Shown: positions 1 to 11,134 of the stretch, piece by piece
How the letters are laid out: the number at the start of each line of letters is the position of its first letter
Position numbering within the stretch: the first letter of the stretch is position 1
Assembly (NCBI GenBank): GCA_039621445.1
Contig: CP154957.1
Span: 25,962,541 to 26,026,540 of the forward strand
DNA length: 64,000 nt
Origin: Euglena gracilis
Lineage: Eukaryota > Euglenida > Euglenophyceae > Euglenales
Direction: 5' to 3'
Position numbers and translations under genes: made by a program
The notes under the pieces: generated by a model
The model's input: only the letters and a program-made list of their open reading frames with translations
Database searches by the model: none
Told to the model about the DNA's origin: nothing

Positions 1-6
1 CTCGTG

Positions 7-594
7 NNNNNNNNNNNNNNNNNNNNNNNNNNNNNNNNNNNNNNNNNNNNNNNNNNNNNNNNNNNNNNNNNNNNNNNNNNNNNNNNNNNNNNNNNNNNNN
101 NNNNNNNNNNNNNNNNNNNNNNNNNNNNNNNNNNNNNNNNNNNNNNNNNNNNNNNNNNNNNNNNNNNNNNNNNNNNNNNNNNNNNNNNNNNNNNNNNNNN
201 NNNNNNNNNNNNNNNNNNNNNNNNNNNNNNNNNNNNNNNNNNNNNNNNNNNNNNNNNNNNNNNNNNNNNNNNNNNNNNNNNNNNNNNNNNNNNNNNNNNN
301 NNNNNNNNNNNNNNNNNNNNNNNNNNNNNNNNNNNNNNNNNNNNNNNNNNNNNNNNNNNNNNNNNNNNNNNNNNNNNNNNNNNNNNNNNNNNNNNNNNNN
401 NNNNNNNNNNNNNNNNNNNNNNNNNNNNNNNNNNNNNNNNNNNNNNNNNNNNNNNNNNNNNNNNNNNNNNNNNNNNNNNNNNNNNNNNNNNNNNNNNNNN
501 NNNNNNNNNNNNNNNNNNNNNNNNNNNNNNNNNNNNNNNNNNNNNNNNNNNNNNNNNNNNNNNNNNNNNNNNNNNNNNNNNNNNCTCTCCTCTT
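7..594. other. Assembly gap (N run)
   Basis: Unbroken run of N. Nothing can be said about its content. It may hold the 3' part of the SET-MYND gene or of the decayed gene to its right. Confidence 0.99.
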
Positions 595-743
595 CTGTTG
601 CCATTTCAGTGTCCCCATCAGAAGAGAACCTTTCTTTGCCTAACGCCCTCGCCTGGTGCCTCGTATTCTGTTCTCTGTGCTCTGCTTGTTCGCTCTGGTA
701 CCATTGAGGTTGGGTCCTGGTGCGTGTGCTGCGCCTGGGCCTG

Positions 744-1791
744 CTATCCAGCAGCACCTCGGTTTCCACCCATGCCAAACCGACGTGCTGCCAGTCGGTG
801 TGTTGCTGTATACACAACACCCTCCTCTCCCAAACCGCAAGGCCGTTGCAGGTCCTCTTGTACTAGCAAGATGTTGAGCTGCCCGTCTCCGGCAACCCGG
901 AGTGCCCAACGCCTTCCCAGTGGGTTGGACGCCTCTCGCCTCTCTATGTTGGTAATTTGCATACCAATCTTCTCTGTCATCCACCCAATCCTTGGCATCT
1001 CCAGCCTCTGAAAAGCCTCTTTGATTTTGGGCGGGAACATTTATCCGGGTGGATCACAAGGCTGATCCTCTTGCAGACTGCTGAGCAGTCCTGGCTGGGT
1101 GTGGTTTCCTGGACCCCCAAAGCTTCCACGGAGTTGCTGCAGTCAAAACTTGCGTCACAGCTTCGCTCTGTTCTGGGGGGGGGGGGGCAGATATCCGCTG
1201 CAAAACTCATCAACGACTCCATGTCGTCGTCAATGAAACAATGCCCTGGGAACTTGCTTCCACTTTCTCCATCTCCGCCCTGGTTGGCACCACGAGCAGC
1301 GGTTTCCTCACCTTCCAATTGGTTGTGTGGTGGCTCCTCTCTGGATCTGGGCTTCCATCGATCAGGATCGGGTCAGAGTGCCCCCTGTTTTGGTGAAACA
1401 CCACCCACCTGCGGGACCCGTGGAGCCATATTGCGTTCACTCTTGCCAATGGTCACCATGGTCCAGAAACAACCACAGTATGATTTTCGAGTCAGAAGGC
1501 AACAAAGCCAGCTGTGGTTCTTCAGCCCAATGGATATGGCTAACCACTGAAGCCAGGTATCCCTCCTTGTCCCAACCCAGGGTTGGTTTGTCCCACCAAC
1601 ATTCCCGAACCAGGGATCTCTGTATCCCATTCCTCCCTGACGTAAGCTGCCACCTTACAGCGCAGTTCCAATGCCACGGATTCCCTCGTGAGACTTGACG
1701 GCGCAATGGAACAATCCACGGCTGCTAACCACAGGGTTGCTTGGTTCTTCCTGGAAAACACCCCCCCCCGGGGGTCACAAAGGTGTATCAA
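744..1791 (-). pseudogene. Decayed minus-strand coding region with a J-domain-like motif
   Basis: Protein-like stretches on the minus strand hop between reading frames. Around 1080-1030 one frame reads ISLVIHPDKC, the HPD signature and preceding helix of a DnaJ J-domain. The matching next part, KIKEAFQRLE, continues only in another frame, from about 1030 on. Upstream (1700-1440) another frame gives a stretch with DKEGYLASVVSHIHW. A J-domain stimulates Hsp70 ATPase, but here the HPD loop and the following helix are not in one frame, so the copy is broken or interrupted by a very short intron. I do not recognise the rest. It might be a gene carried by a mobile element. The HPD motif is seen directly; the pseudogene status is inference. 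Confidence 0.4.
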
Positions 1792-1896
1792 GCGAATCTA
1801 TGGTCCCAAAATCTCGCCCGGCAGACAAATTCTGTGGGAGGCGAGAAGGCGACCCTACATTGCAGAGCGCGGAATGGCGCTGGGCACACACAAACC

Positions 1897-2042
1897 TGTG
1901 GCCCCAGGGCCGCCTCGAGGCGCGAGGCGAGGGAGGTCCGGAGCGCGGCAGTGGCGGCAGGCAGGTCAAGCCCCTCGATGGGGACGCCCGGCGGGGCGAC
2001 CAGCCGGGAGAAGGGCCGCGCGGCATTGAAGTAGGCCACCTG
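1897..2042 (-). CDS. Candidate coding exon, product unknown
   Basis: Open GC-rich stretch after a tgtacag acceptor, ending before a GTTTGT donor. It reads VAYFNAARPFSRLVAPPG and continues through an Ala/Leu-rich helix-like part to EAALGPQ. Composition and splice borders resemble those of real exons in the window. It lies downstream of the SET-MYND exons on the same strand and could be one of that gene's later exons, but I see no diagnostic SET residues. It could equally belong to the decayed region on its left. Confidence 0.4.
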
Positions 2043-3128
2043 TACATAGCATGTCAATACGGTAACACGGTGTAGTATGATAATATGGGGCGGTGTAGTA
2101 CAGCAGTATGGACATAGTGTGGCAGTATGGTACATAGTATGGTTGTATGGCAACACGGTGGAGCGTGGGTAACAGGAGGGGTGGGAGCACAGAGAGTGGA
2201 AACAGGTCTTTTGCAACTGCCTGCGGAATATGTGTATCCGTGTGGGTGCCGGGCTTCTGTTTAAGACCTCTGGCCCACCCACCAACACAACGCAGAGTCC
2301 CCCCACCCCAGGGGGCCAGCCAGAAGGGAATCACACTGCAAAAAAAAGACCTTTCGGACAAAAAAACCCACAAAGCCCCCACCATCCACCCTTTGCTTTG
2401 CCTGGGGTTCCACTGGACTGGGTTCCTCGCTAGTTGGAAAAAAGTCAAACAAGACCGCACCCACTCACTGGGGGGGGGGGGGTCCCGGGGTGTCCCTCGG
2501 CGCTTCTCGCTTCTCATCAATGTGGAAAAAAAGGGTCAAAATGTTTCTTGGGCAACCTTTGTTCAAAAAATCAAAAAAATGCCGGCAGGCTTTGGGGGTC
2601 AAAAAAAAAAAACTCGGCGGTGTGCACCGGCCAGTGTGAAATTTTCTCCCCAACTGCTGACAGACTCCCCCCCCATAGGTCGACGGGGGGGGGGCACTTC
2701 AGATCCTTAAACAGAGGCCTGCCCGCATCATTTTGACCTTTTCTTCAAAAAGAGGTTATTTGGGGCAATATTTTTCAGGCTGGCCTCATTTAAAATGATC
2801 AAAAAATCCATTTTGATATCTTCCCTTCCCAAAAAAAAATATCTCATCTGCATCCCCTGTTTGTGCCCGAGGAACGGAAAAAATACCTCAACCACTTCCC
2901 CAAGTTGTACGGTGAGTGTCGCTAGACGAGGGGTGCCGCACTGTGCAATTTGGCGAGGGCTCAAGCCGTCTGGGGCTTCCCGCTTTTTTGACCCTTCGGC
3001 CCCAATGTGTCAGTTTTGGGGCCACACCCGTATCCAAACCCCCTGGCAAGGGAACCCCCCCCAGCGGGAGCGTTCGCCCCGGACCCAATCACCCCAGTGA
3101 ATCTTTTTCTTAAAAAAAAGCTTGGCTT

Positions 3129-3144
3129 GGTGTGTGTGTGTGTG

Positions 3145-3201
<57 letters not shown>

Positions 3202-3202
3202 G

Positions 3203-3244
<42 letters not shown>

Positions 3245-3270
3245 GTGTGGTGTGGTGTGTGTGTTTGTGG

Positions 3271-3301
<31 letters not shown>

Positions 3302-3600
3302 TGTGTTTGTGTGTGGTGTGTGTGGTGTGTGTGTAATTGGTTGTGTGTGTGTGTGTGTTGTTTGCTCGTGGTGTGTGTGTGTGTGCTGTGGTGTGTGGTG
3401 TGTTTGTGTTTGTGTGTGTTGTGCTGTGTGGTGTGTGGTGTGTGTGTGTGTGGTGTGTGTGTTTGTGGGTTGTCGTGCTGTGTGTGTGTAGCTGTGTAGT
3501 GTGTGTGTGTGTGGGTGTGTGATGGTGTGTCGTGTGTGTGTGTGTAGTTGTTCGTGTGTGTGATCGTGTGTTTGTGTGTGATTAGCTGTGTGTGTGTGTG
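3129..3600. repeat. (TG)n microsatellite, degenerate
   Basis: About 470 bases of TG dinucleotides interrupted by C, A and doubled T or G. Open frames across it in several phases give only Cys/Val repeats and are not genes. The interval 2100-3800 holds G/C homopolymers and this repeat but no gene I can support. Confidence 0.97.
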
Positions 3601-3847
3601 ATGGTGCCGGATCCCCTTTCTTTTTAGCAAGTCAATTTTGTCCAAAAATTTCAAGCGCAGCCTTGTATAATGCAGGGGACAATATACCTTGGAACCATAA
3701 TTTGAGGCGGCTCACGGCACTAAATCATCCGGCCGCTGCCAAGACACAAACAGTACAATGTGTTTGTGGGGATGAATGACACTTGATCCCTTTTCTCATC
3801 TCCTTTTCAATGGAAGCAAAAAAAAATGGAAGCAAAACAAGATGCAC

Positions 3848-5626
3848 CGCCTGCCAGAGGAAAGAATGGGCGGCTTCTGCCGCAGATTTGCAGTCCGAAC
3901 TGCAGAATTGGGCGGTGCAGCTGTCGCAGGGGACCGCCTGGCAGAGGGAGGGAAGAGTTCATCGCAAAAGCAGGAGGAACCATCCGCCGTGATGGGGGGA
4001 TGGGGGGAAACCAATGGCCGCCTCTGGGACGATCCAGTGCCGTGCTGCAGCAATCGGGTCGGAAACAGGCGGGACCTCGCCTGGAGTGGTGAGGGGACTG
4101 GACCCCGGTGAGTATCCCTGACTAGTTAGGGCTCTGGATTGCGTATTGTGTTTGCCTTCCGCGGGACCCACCCCACGGCGCCTCCGCAACGAAGGCTGGC
4201 GCCGGACGTCGCCCGTGCGGGATGCCCCGGCGCAGCGTGCGGTGGCCCTCCGCGCCAACCGCCGCGCATCATCGCCGTTGGCCATTCCCCCCCGCAGGTC
4301 GCGAAATGGGGGGAGGGCGGCCCACCCCCAACCCTCCGATCGGGGAAGGCCCCGCGGCCCCGGCCGGCACACCTCCGCCGGGCGGTCCACGATGCGGAGG
4401 CAGCGGTCGCAGAACGGGGCGCCGCTCTCCAGCGTCTTGGAGGACGGCCAGCAGACCAGCGGCACCTCCTCGATGAGCTCCTCCCCGGCGGGCAGGGCCC
4501 GGTCCGCCACGAGGCGCTTCCCTGCGCCGCCGCGGCGGGTGGCCGGCAAATGGGGGGCGGGGACCGCCCGGAATCAACGTCGGAGCACGGTTTGAAGCAA
4601 GGACGGAGTAAAAGTTGGGGGTTCGGGGACCTTTGTTTTCTGTGCATGTGGGTGGGAAAAAATATTCAACGCCATTGCAACCATTTCTGAAGAAAACCTT
4701 CTTCAACATGACAGATGCAGTGTGCACAACAAACCGGGAAGCAAAAACGATGAAACGTTGGAAACTTTCGACTGCATGAAGGAAAAAAAATTATGATGCA
4801 AAAATTCAACTTTCCAGGGAAAATGATTGGTAATTTTTCTCACTTGTGACGAAAATGTTTCGCCAAAGAAGGCACGCAAATCTCAGGATTTCAGGATTTC
4901 AGGAGATGGACAAAATGGTCATTTTTTTTGTGAAAGACGACGCCCATGACTTTGTCCCATTACAAAGCAGACCTCAAAAATGACCATATTTCATATCCCC
5001 ATCTTTTTGTGTGTGAAATTTGACCAGCCCTGAACGTGACCCCCAAAGGGTATAGAAAAGGTATGGGGGTGAAAAATACAGAAAAAAGTGGGTCAGTTCC
5101 CATCATTTTTGTTTCTCGTCATTTTTGTTTCTCGTCATTTTTGTCAGAACAGTTTGTTAACTTATCTGGTTCAAAAGACAATTAAAGAAGCTTTGTTTGA
5201 TCGAAGAACGTAAAAACGGAAGGAAAACATATGGGTGGGTATTCTAAAACACAGAACCCAAGGTATGGTGTTTGAGGCACATGTTTTTTGGAGTTTCCTG
5301 AACCTTCCAAACTCACAATCCCAGAATAGCTGGTTTCAACGGGGATAATTACTCTGTTGGGCTGCCCACTTTATAAAAAAAATTGTTGAATGATCAACAA
5401 AAAAGGCTGGAAATTGGAAACTGGCAGGCTGGTGCAATCAGAAGAGGGAAGAAGCTGCCCCCCAAAGAAAAATCTCCACACCGCAGCTGTCGGTCACCTT
5501 GACCGAGAAGTCAAACGGAGCAGTGAAGGCGGCATAATCCTCAAGATAGTCATCCATCAGATGAGAGGGCCGGGGCTGCAAAGATAAATGATGTGACAGC
5601 TGCTGGAGAATCCTTCTCTCGGACAT
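3848..5626 (-). CDS. SET and MYND domain protein (SMYD-like), 5' exons
   Basis: Probable protein-lysine methyltransferase of the SMYD type. Three exons fit in phase. Exon 1 is 5626-5482 (start MSERRILQQL, end SVKVTDSC; the ATG at 5557 is an alternative). Exon 2 is 4521-4373 (start of SET: GKRLVADRALPAGEELIEE, then FCDRCLR). Exon 3 is 3937-3848 (AVPCDSCTAQFCSSDCK followed by AEAAHSF). Together they rebuild the usual SMYD order: the first SET strand, then a MYND zinc finger. The finger's first Cys pair is in exon 2 and its later Cys/His ligands are in exon 3. Donors are GTGTGG, GTGTGC and GTGCAT; acceptors are cgcag and tgccag. The catalytic half of SET (NHSC region, post-SET) was not found further left, so the gene is either incomplete or has exons I missed, possibly in the gap. 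The last MYND Cys is not visible. Family assignment is firm; substrate is unknown. Confidence 0.8.
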
Positions 5627-6113
5627 CTTGCAATTAGGATTTGATTTCATTCCAAGGAAGGGAGGGGAAAGAGTAACAACTGTGGGGAAGAATAGACTGC
5701 CTGCTTGACAAAAAGCATGGGGAAAATCACCAGAGGTGTCTAAATTGGTCCTTTCTTTCAGGTAATGGGAGAATCGGTGGACATTTTAGGAATTGGGGGA
5801 GGTGAAGTGGGGGGAAGAGGGGGAATAAGAATAGGTATATTTTGGGTAGTGGGTGAAGGGGAGGTGAAATCTGCTTATGCAAAAACTAGCCCATATGAAA
5901 CGTCAATTATTTACAAACCATCATTATATGCAAACCATCAATTGTGTCATCAGATCCACCAATAGAGAAGGGTCAGGGGATGCCATTTCAAGGTGGGAAG
6001 AGGATTGAGAACCCAGCATGGTGTTGAAGGGAGTTCAGAGGTGGGGTAGCCAAAATGCATCTGTGGCAGGTCAACACAGGCAAATTCAACGGTGTGATTG
6101 CGAGGCCAGCAGG

Positions 6114-9100
6114 TCACAAAGTATTGATGTCACCCACGAGGTGCACTTCACACTGGTCTGACACCTCGGAAATGAGACGTTCCACCTGAAAAGAGAAGCA
6201 GATATGCATGGGATGTTAAGTGTTAGGCAACCATCACCTGAGGCATGTGGAAATAACTTTACTCGATCCAGGGCTGGAACCCAAAACTAACGTCACACCC
6301 GAATTCAGCTGGGGTTTCTTTGTCTCATCAACAATTGGCAATTCTCTGCTTCCTAAACGTAACTTTAGGAAGCACTGGGTTCAACTGAACCCCACTTGAT
6401 TTCAGTCGATCTCCTCCCCTGGGGGTTCCAGCGCCCAGCTTGGACCTGCTGGTTTTACAAAAAAAGAGTTTGCCCCTCACACCTAAGAGAAGTGCCCTCC
6501 AGCTTTCAAGAACGCTGAAAAGGACGACGCGCTCGGCAATGGGCGGCTGCGGCACCTCCCGCTGCGTGGCCCTAATCCGCTCCACCACCCCCTGGACCTC
6601 CTCCTGCAGCCGCGCCAGGGTCGCCTCCGCCTCCCGGCACTCGTGTTGGACGGAGGCCAGCCGCGCCCGGCAACCCGTGACGGCCTGCAGAACACCGAGC
6701 GGCAGCCAGCGGCCATCCATCACTCGCCGTCGTTAACCCTTTGGCACCTGAGACCCTCCTGCCCAGTGAGCTCAAGGTACCATTGGGTGGGGGGGTAATG
6801 GGAACAGAGAGGATTGATTCCAAAAAAATTGGTCCAAAAAAACTGGCGAAATCCTTAAATATTTAAATGGCCCAGAAAGTGCATGCCATCACCACCACGT
6901 GCATAATTAATTAGCAGGATTCCCAAGAAAAATGACCCCACCAAAAATACCCCAATTTTTTGGGGTGTGGTGGAACGGATCATCACAGGACACGATGGCA
7001 TTTATTCTCATTCAAGTTGTGGTCGAAAAATTTCTGGCGACATCGGACCAGCCCTATCAATTCCCCAAAATGCCTCTGCTGGAGATCCAGGTCTGGCTGA
7101 CGCCAGAAAGCAGCAGCTCTGGCCGGAGCTCCCCGGGGTGCAAGTTTTTTTTTGAAAACGACCCTTTGGGGGGGGGGGGGCAGCCTCTGGCATGGGCTGG
7201 GCGATGCCCAAATCAACAACAACAACAGACCCAAGTCAAAAATGATCATATTGGTTGGTGTGTGGCTTCGGCCAAGGGCTGTGGCCTGGGCAGGGCTGCA
7301 AGGCACCTGCCTCGCTGCCCCCCCCCCTTCTTTGCTATGGTGCCGGCTTCGTTGGGCCAGGGGTTTTTTTTAAGACCGGGGGGGGGGGGTCCCCCCCACC
7401 CACCCACCCCCTGGGGGGGGCCCCCCCAGGGGGGAGGGGGGTCCGGGGGACCCACAAAAAATGGCCGAAAAATCGCGAAAAGTGCTAAAATAGAATTTTT
7501 TCGGCGCCTGCGGCGCCGAAAAGTATATCCCACCCCCCTCCGGGGGGACCCCCCCGGGGGGGGGGGAGGGGGTCCGGCAGACCCACCCACCCTACCCCCC
7601 CTCCCCCCCCGGGGGTCCAAACTTAAAAAAATCCCTGCGTTGGGCAGGGGAGGGGCGGTGGAATCACGGCACACCTGGAGCCGTTGTCTCAACGTTGCGA
7701 TGCACTGGTCCTGGAACCTGGCGGGAGGGCGAGGAGGTGGATAAATCGCGCCCCAGAAACAGTGGGGGCCGCAAACCCAAAAAAAGTAAAGAAAATACAG
7801 AACACGGCATGAAATGAAGGGAAAAAATTCCTTGGGCACAACCCAAATTCATACACCTCGCAGAAGAAGAGCTTGGATTGATGTCAAAAAAAATAGCACA
7901 ATGTCCAAATCCTACGACCACAAGGGGGAAAAAACACAAACAAAAGAGATGGATCTTCCCTTGAAGGTTCTTATTATTATTTACTTAACAAAGAAAAGCC
8001 ACTGGCAAAAACCTAACTTATTCTTGCGAAATTTAGGAATGGTAATGACAACCTTGACATCATCATCAGGATAAAACCCTGACATTGACACCTAAAGCAA
8101 ACTACACCCCCCCCTTTGCTGACCGGGTTCCTGCAACCCCTGACCGGGGGGGGGGTCGAACCCTCAACCTAAAAACCCCGACCTGAGGTGGTCGTTCCAC
8201 TAGGCGCCAAAAACAACCCAATTTTCAAAGCCTCCAACAACCCCTGACCAGGAGGGTGGTCGTATGCACCCCCTTACCTGCAATCCCCGACCAGGGGGGG
8301 GGGGGGTAACTCCAATCTAAAAGAAAAACACAACCAAAAAATGCATCATAAATTTTCTGAATTTCTGGTTTTCATGGGCCATCTTAGGTCGTTTGGGGGC
8401 ATTTTTGCTCCGTATTTCAAAATTGCAGGGTTGCGACCTTGCATGAACACGAACAACAGCAATTTTCTCACTTTTATGCCGCATTTTTTGGATAATCCTG
8501 CATAATCCTGCATGATTACCACATCATTCCACATAATTTTGAAGAAAAAAAATTGGCGCATAGTTCCCCCCCCCTTACAGCCCAGAACTTTGTTCACCCT
8601 GCTGTTGAAACCCCATTTTCTGTGTTTTCAAGCATTTTGTTCACTTCCAAATAATTTGCACTGCATATTTCCAGCCTTATTTTTCATTTTCTACCCCCAG
8701 CTTGAAAAATTCCCAGCTTCCCATAACCCCCCAAAATAAGACCCCCCAAAATACCCCCTCTCAGCAAAAACCCAAAAATAAGACCAAAAGATAGACCCCC
8801 CCCAAAACCATTGAAATTCCCCGAAAATGGTGATCTTGGCATTTTTCGATTTTTGTCCATTTTGCAATATTAAAATTGTAATTTTTGAGACAATTTGCTC
8901 ATTGCCAAAAAAAAATGCCCCCCTCAGACACTTTCACAGGAATTATTTTTCTGGTCGAATTTTTCAGCAAAAATCCAAAAAGTGGACCCCCCCAAAAATA
9001 AGACCATGGGATTTTCAACAACGGACCCAAAAAATACACCCGGGGTCTGATTTGGGGGGGGGGTTACATCCCTTCCCCCTCTGAGGACCAACTTTGACCG

Positions 9101-11099
9101 CCACATAATAACCCCCTCCTTTGACCTACAATGAGCCAAAAAAACAACTATATCAACAGAAACATTGGAAAGATCACAAAAATCCATAAAATTGGGTAAG
9201 GGGGAAAAAAAGTGAAAAAGAGCATTCACTGGGGGGGGGGGAGTACAAAATTAAAAAAAAATGCACCTGGTGAAACGTTTTTTAATGAATTGTTCGACCT
9301 TTGAAAATTATGTGGGAATATGCAAAATTATGCGGCCCAAAACTTTCGCCCCTGTAGAATGCTCAATTAAAGTTAAAACGGATAAAAAGAGGGCAAAATA
9401 TTGTCCAAAAAATGATCCAAACTGTTCACTGAAGCAGAAAGAAATTGTCTCAACTGCTTTTTGGGCCTTTTCTTTTCCGTATTTCCTCGAAAAAAAAAAT
9501 TTGTGCGGGATTATGCGGGATCCAGGTGCGCATTTTATTCCTTATTTTCATTTTAATTCTATTTGTGTTTTTTATTCCGGTCCAAATTTTTTATTCTTGT
9601 GGCCCTGTGGAAATCCTCCGCATCCCCCCAAAAATACAATTGATTCCATGAGGATTGCAACACCTCACGGAGGTGCCCAGCAGCACCAGGTGGCGTGCCG
9701 TCTTGGAGGTGAGCTTGGCCACAACCTCCCCAACCACCTGCAGACTTTGCTGGGGGGGGGGTAATAGAACATGACCAACACAGACTTCAAACGAACCCTG
9801 CAAACAACCCAAAAAATTGAGTGGGAAACATTTTGTCTACCTGGGCCTGCCTGCAAACACCCAGGAGATCCTGACCAGGCTTCTGATTGCCAATCCCGGG
9901 GGCTGGGGGGTGCCTTGTGCTGTGGGGTGCCTGTCCAAAGCAGGCAAGCCAATCTTCGATGCCGGGGGGTGCATCACCCACCCCTCCAGGGGGGGGGGGG
10001 GGCACGAAAATGCCAAACCCCCCTTCTGCCCACCCACAGGGGTGTGCGACCTTAAAAAGAAGCCTGATCCTGGCATCTGGTGTTTAAAAATAACAATAAC
10101 CAATGACACAAAACAAACAAAAAAGCAAATAGCCACAGGCATCCATCCAGCTTTGACCTGGCCCTTCCACCATAGACTCATGACCCGAGGTGTCTATCCC
10201 CGAGCCAAACCCCACCCACCCACCCACCCAGCCAAAACTTATTCATGCTCTCCCCTCCCCCTGGGGGGGTTCACCACTCACCTAAAACTGGCCGAAAACC
10301 CTCTTTCCGGCCACGCCAAGGCCGGGCCGGACTGACCCATGGCACAGGCCGCAACTCACCCACCCACTCTTGAACCCCCCCTCTCCAGGTGAGAGGTCAC
10401 AAAGGTGTTAAATGTCTCTTTGGGCTGCACACATGAGCAAGAGATGCCAGAAATTAATCTGTTACGTGTTGCACCGGGGCAAGGGCATACTTCATAATCG
10501 CTGTCCGGCCAGTCGGGTTCCACCGGTAGCGCCACAGAAAGCGGGTGGTTGCACATCTTCTGTTGCTGTGCCAGCCGCTCCCGCAGAAAAGCTTGCAGCT
10601 GTGGGCGCAGGGGGCAGGGGGCAGCAGACGCGACCACAATCCCACGTCCATTGCACCCAGGCCGCCAATCCCCAGACACTACACCTGCAGGCGGGGGAAC
10701 CCATTCAAACACCTCCAGGGCTTCGTTCAAGAACTGGAGCCGCCATGCATCGTGTGGGTTGGTGCTGTCCGACGCTTCGGAAACCACCTCCATCTGTGGA
10801 GAGAAACAGGACTGGCCCAAAGAGCCACATGGCAAAAAAAATGATTGCGACACACAGCGTGATGCAGAGGCCACCAAATCAGCAGGGGTGAGACCTCATG
10901 AACAACAAGCGTCTCGGTTTCGCTGGAGGCAGCGTCACCCCAGTCGATCTCCATCTCCAGGGGAGCAGGCTCGTCCTCCGCAGGCTCGACATCCTTCGGC
11001 ATTGTCACGACCGTTGGGGCCTGCACACATGCAACAGGCAACCAGTGTGCCCGTCGGCACTGCGCACATGCACACTCACACTACACAATGCCTGACACT

Positions 11100-11134
<35 letters not shown>

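Noticed and set aside
3007-3654. Long open frames rich in Cys/Val or His/Thr
   Set aside because: They are translations of the (TG)n microsatellite in all frames.
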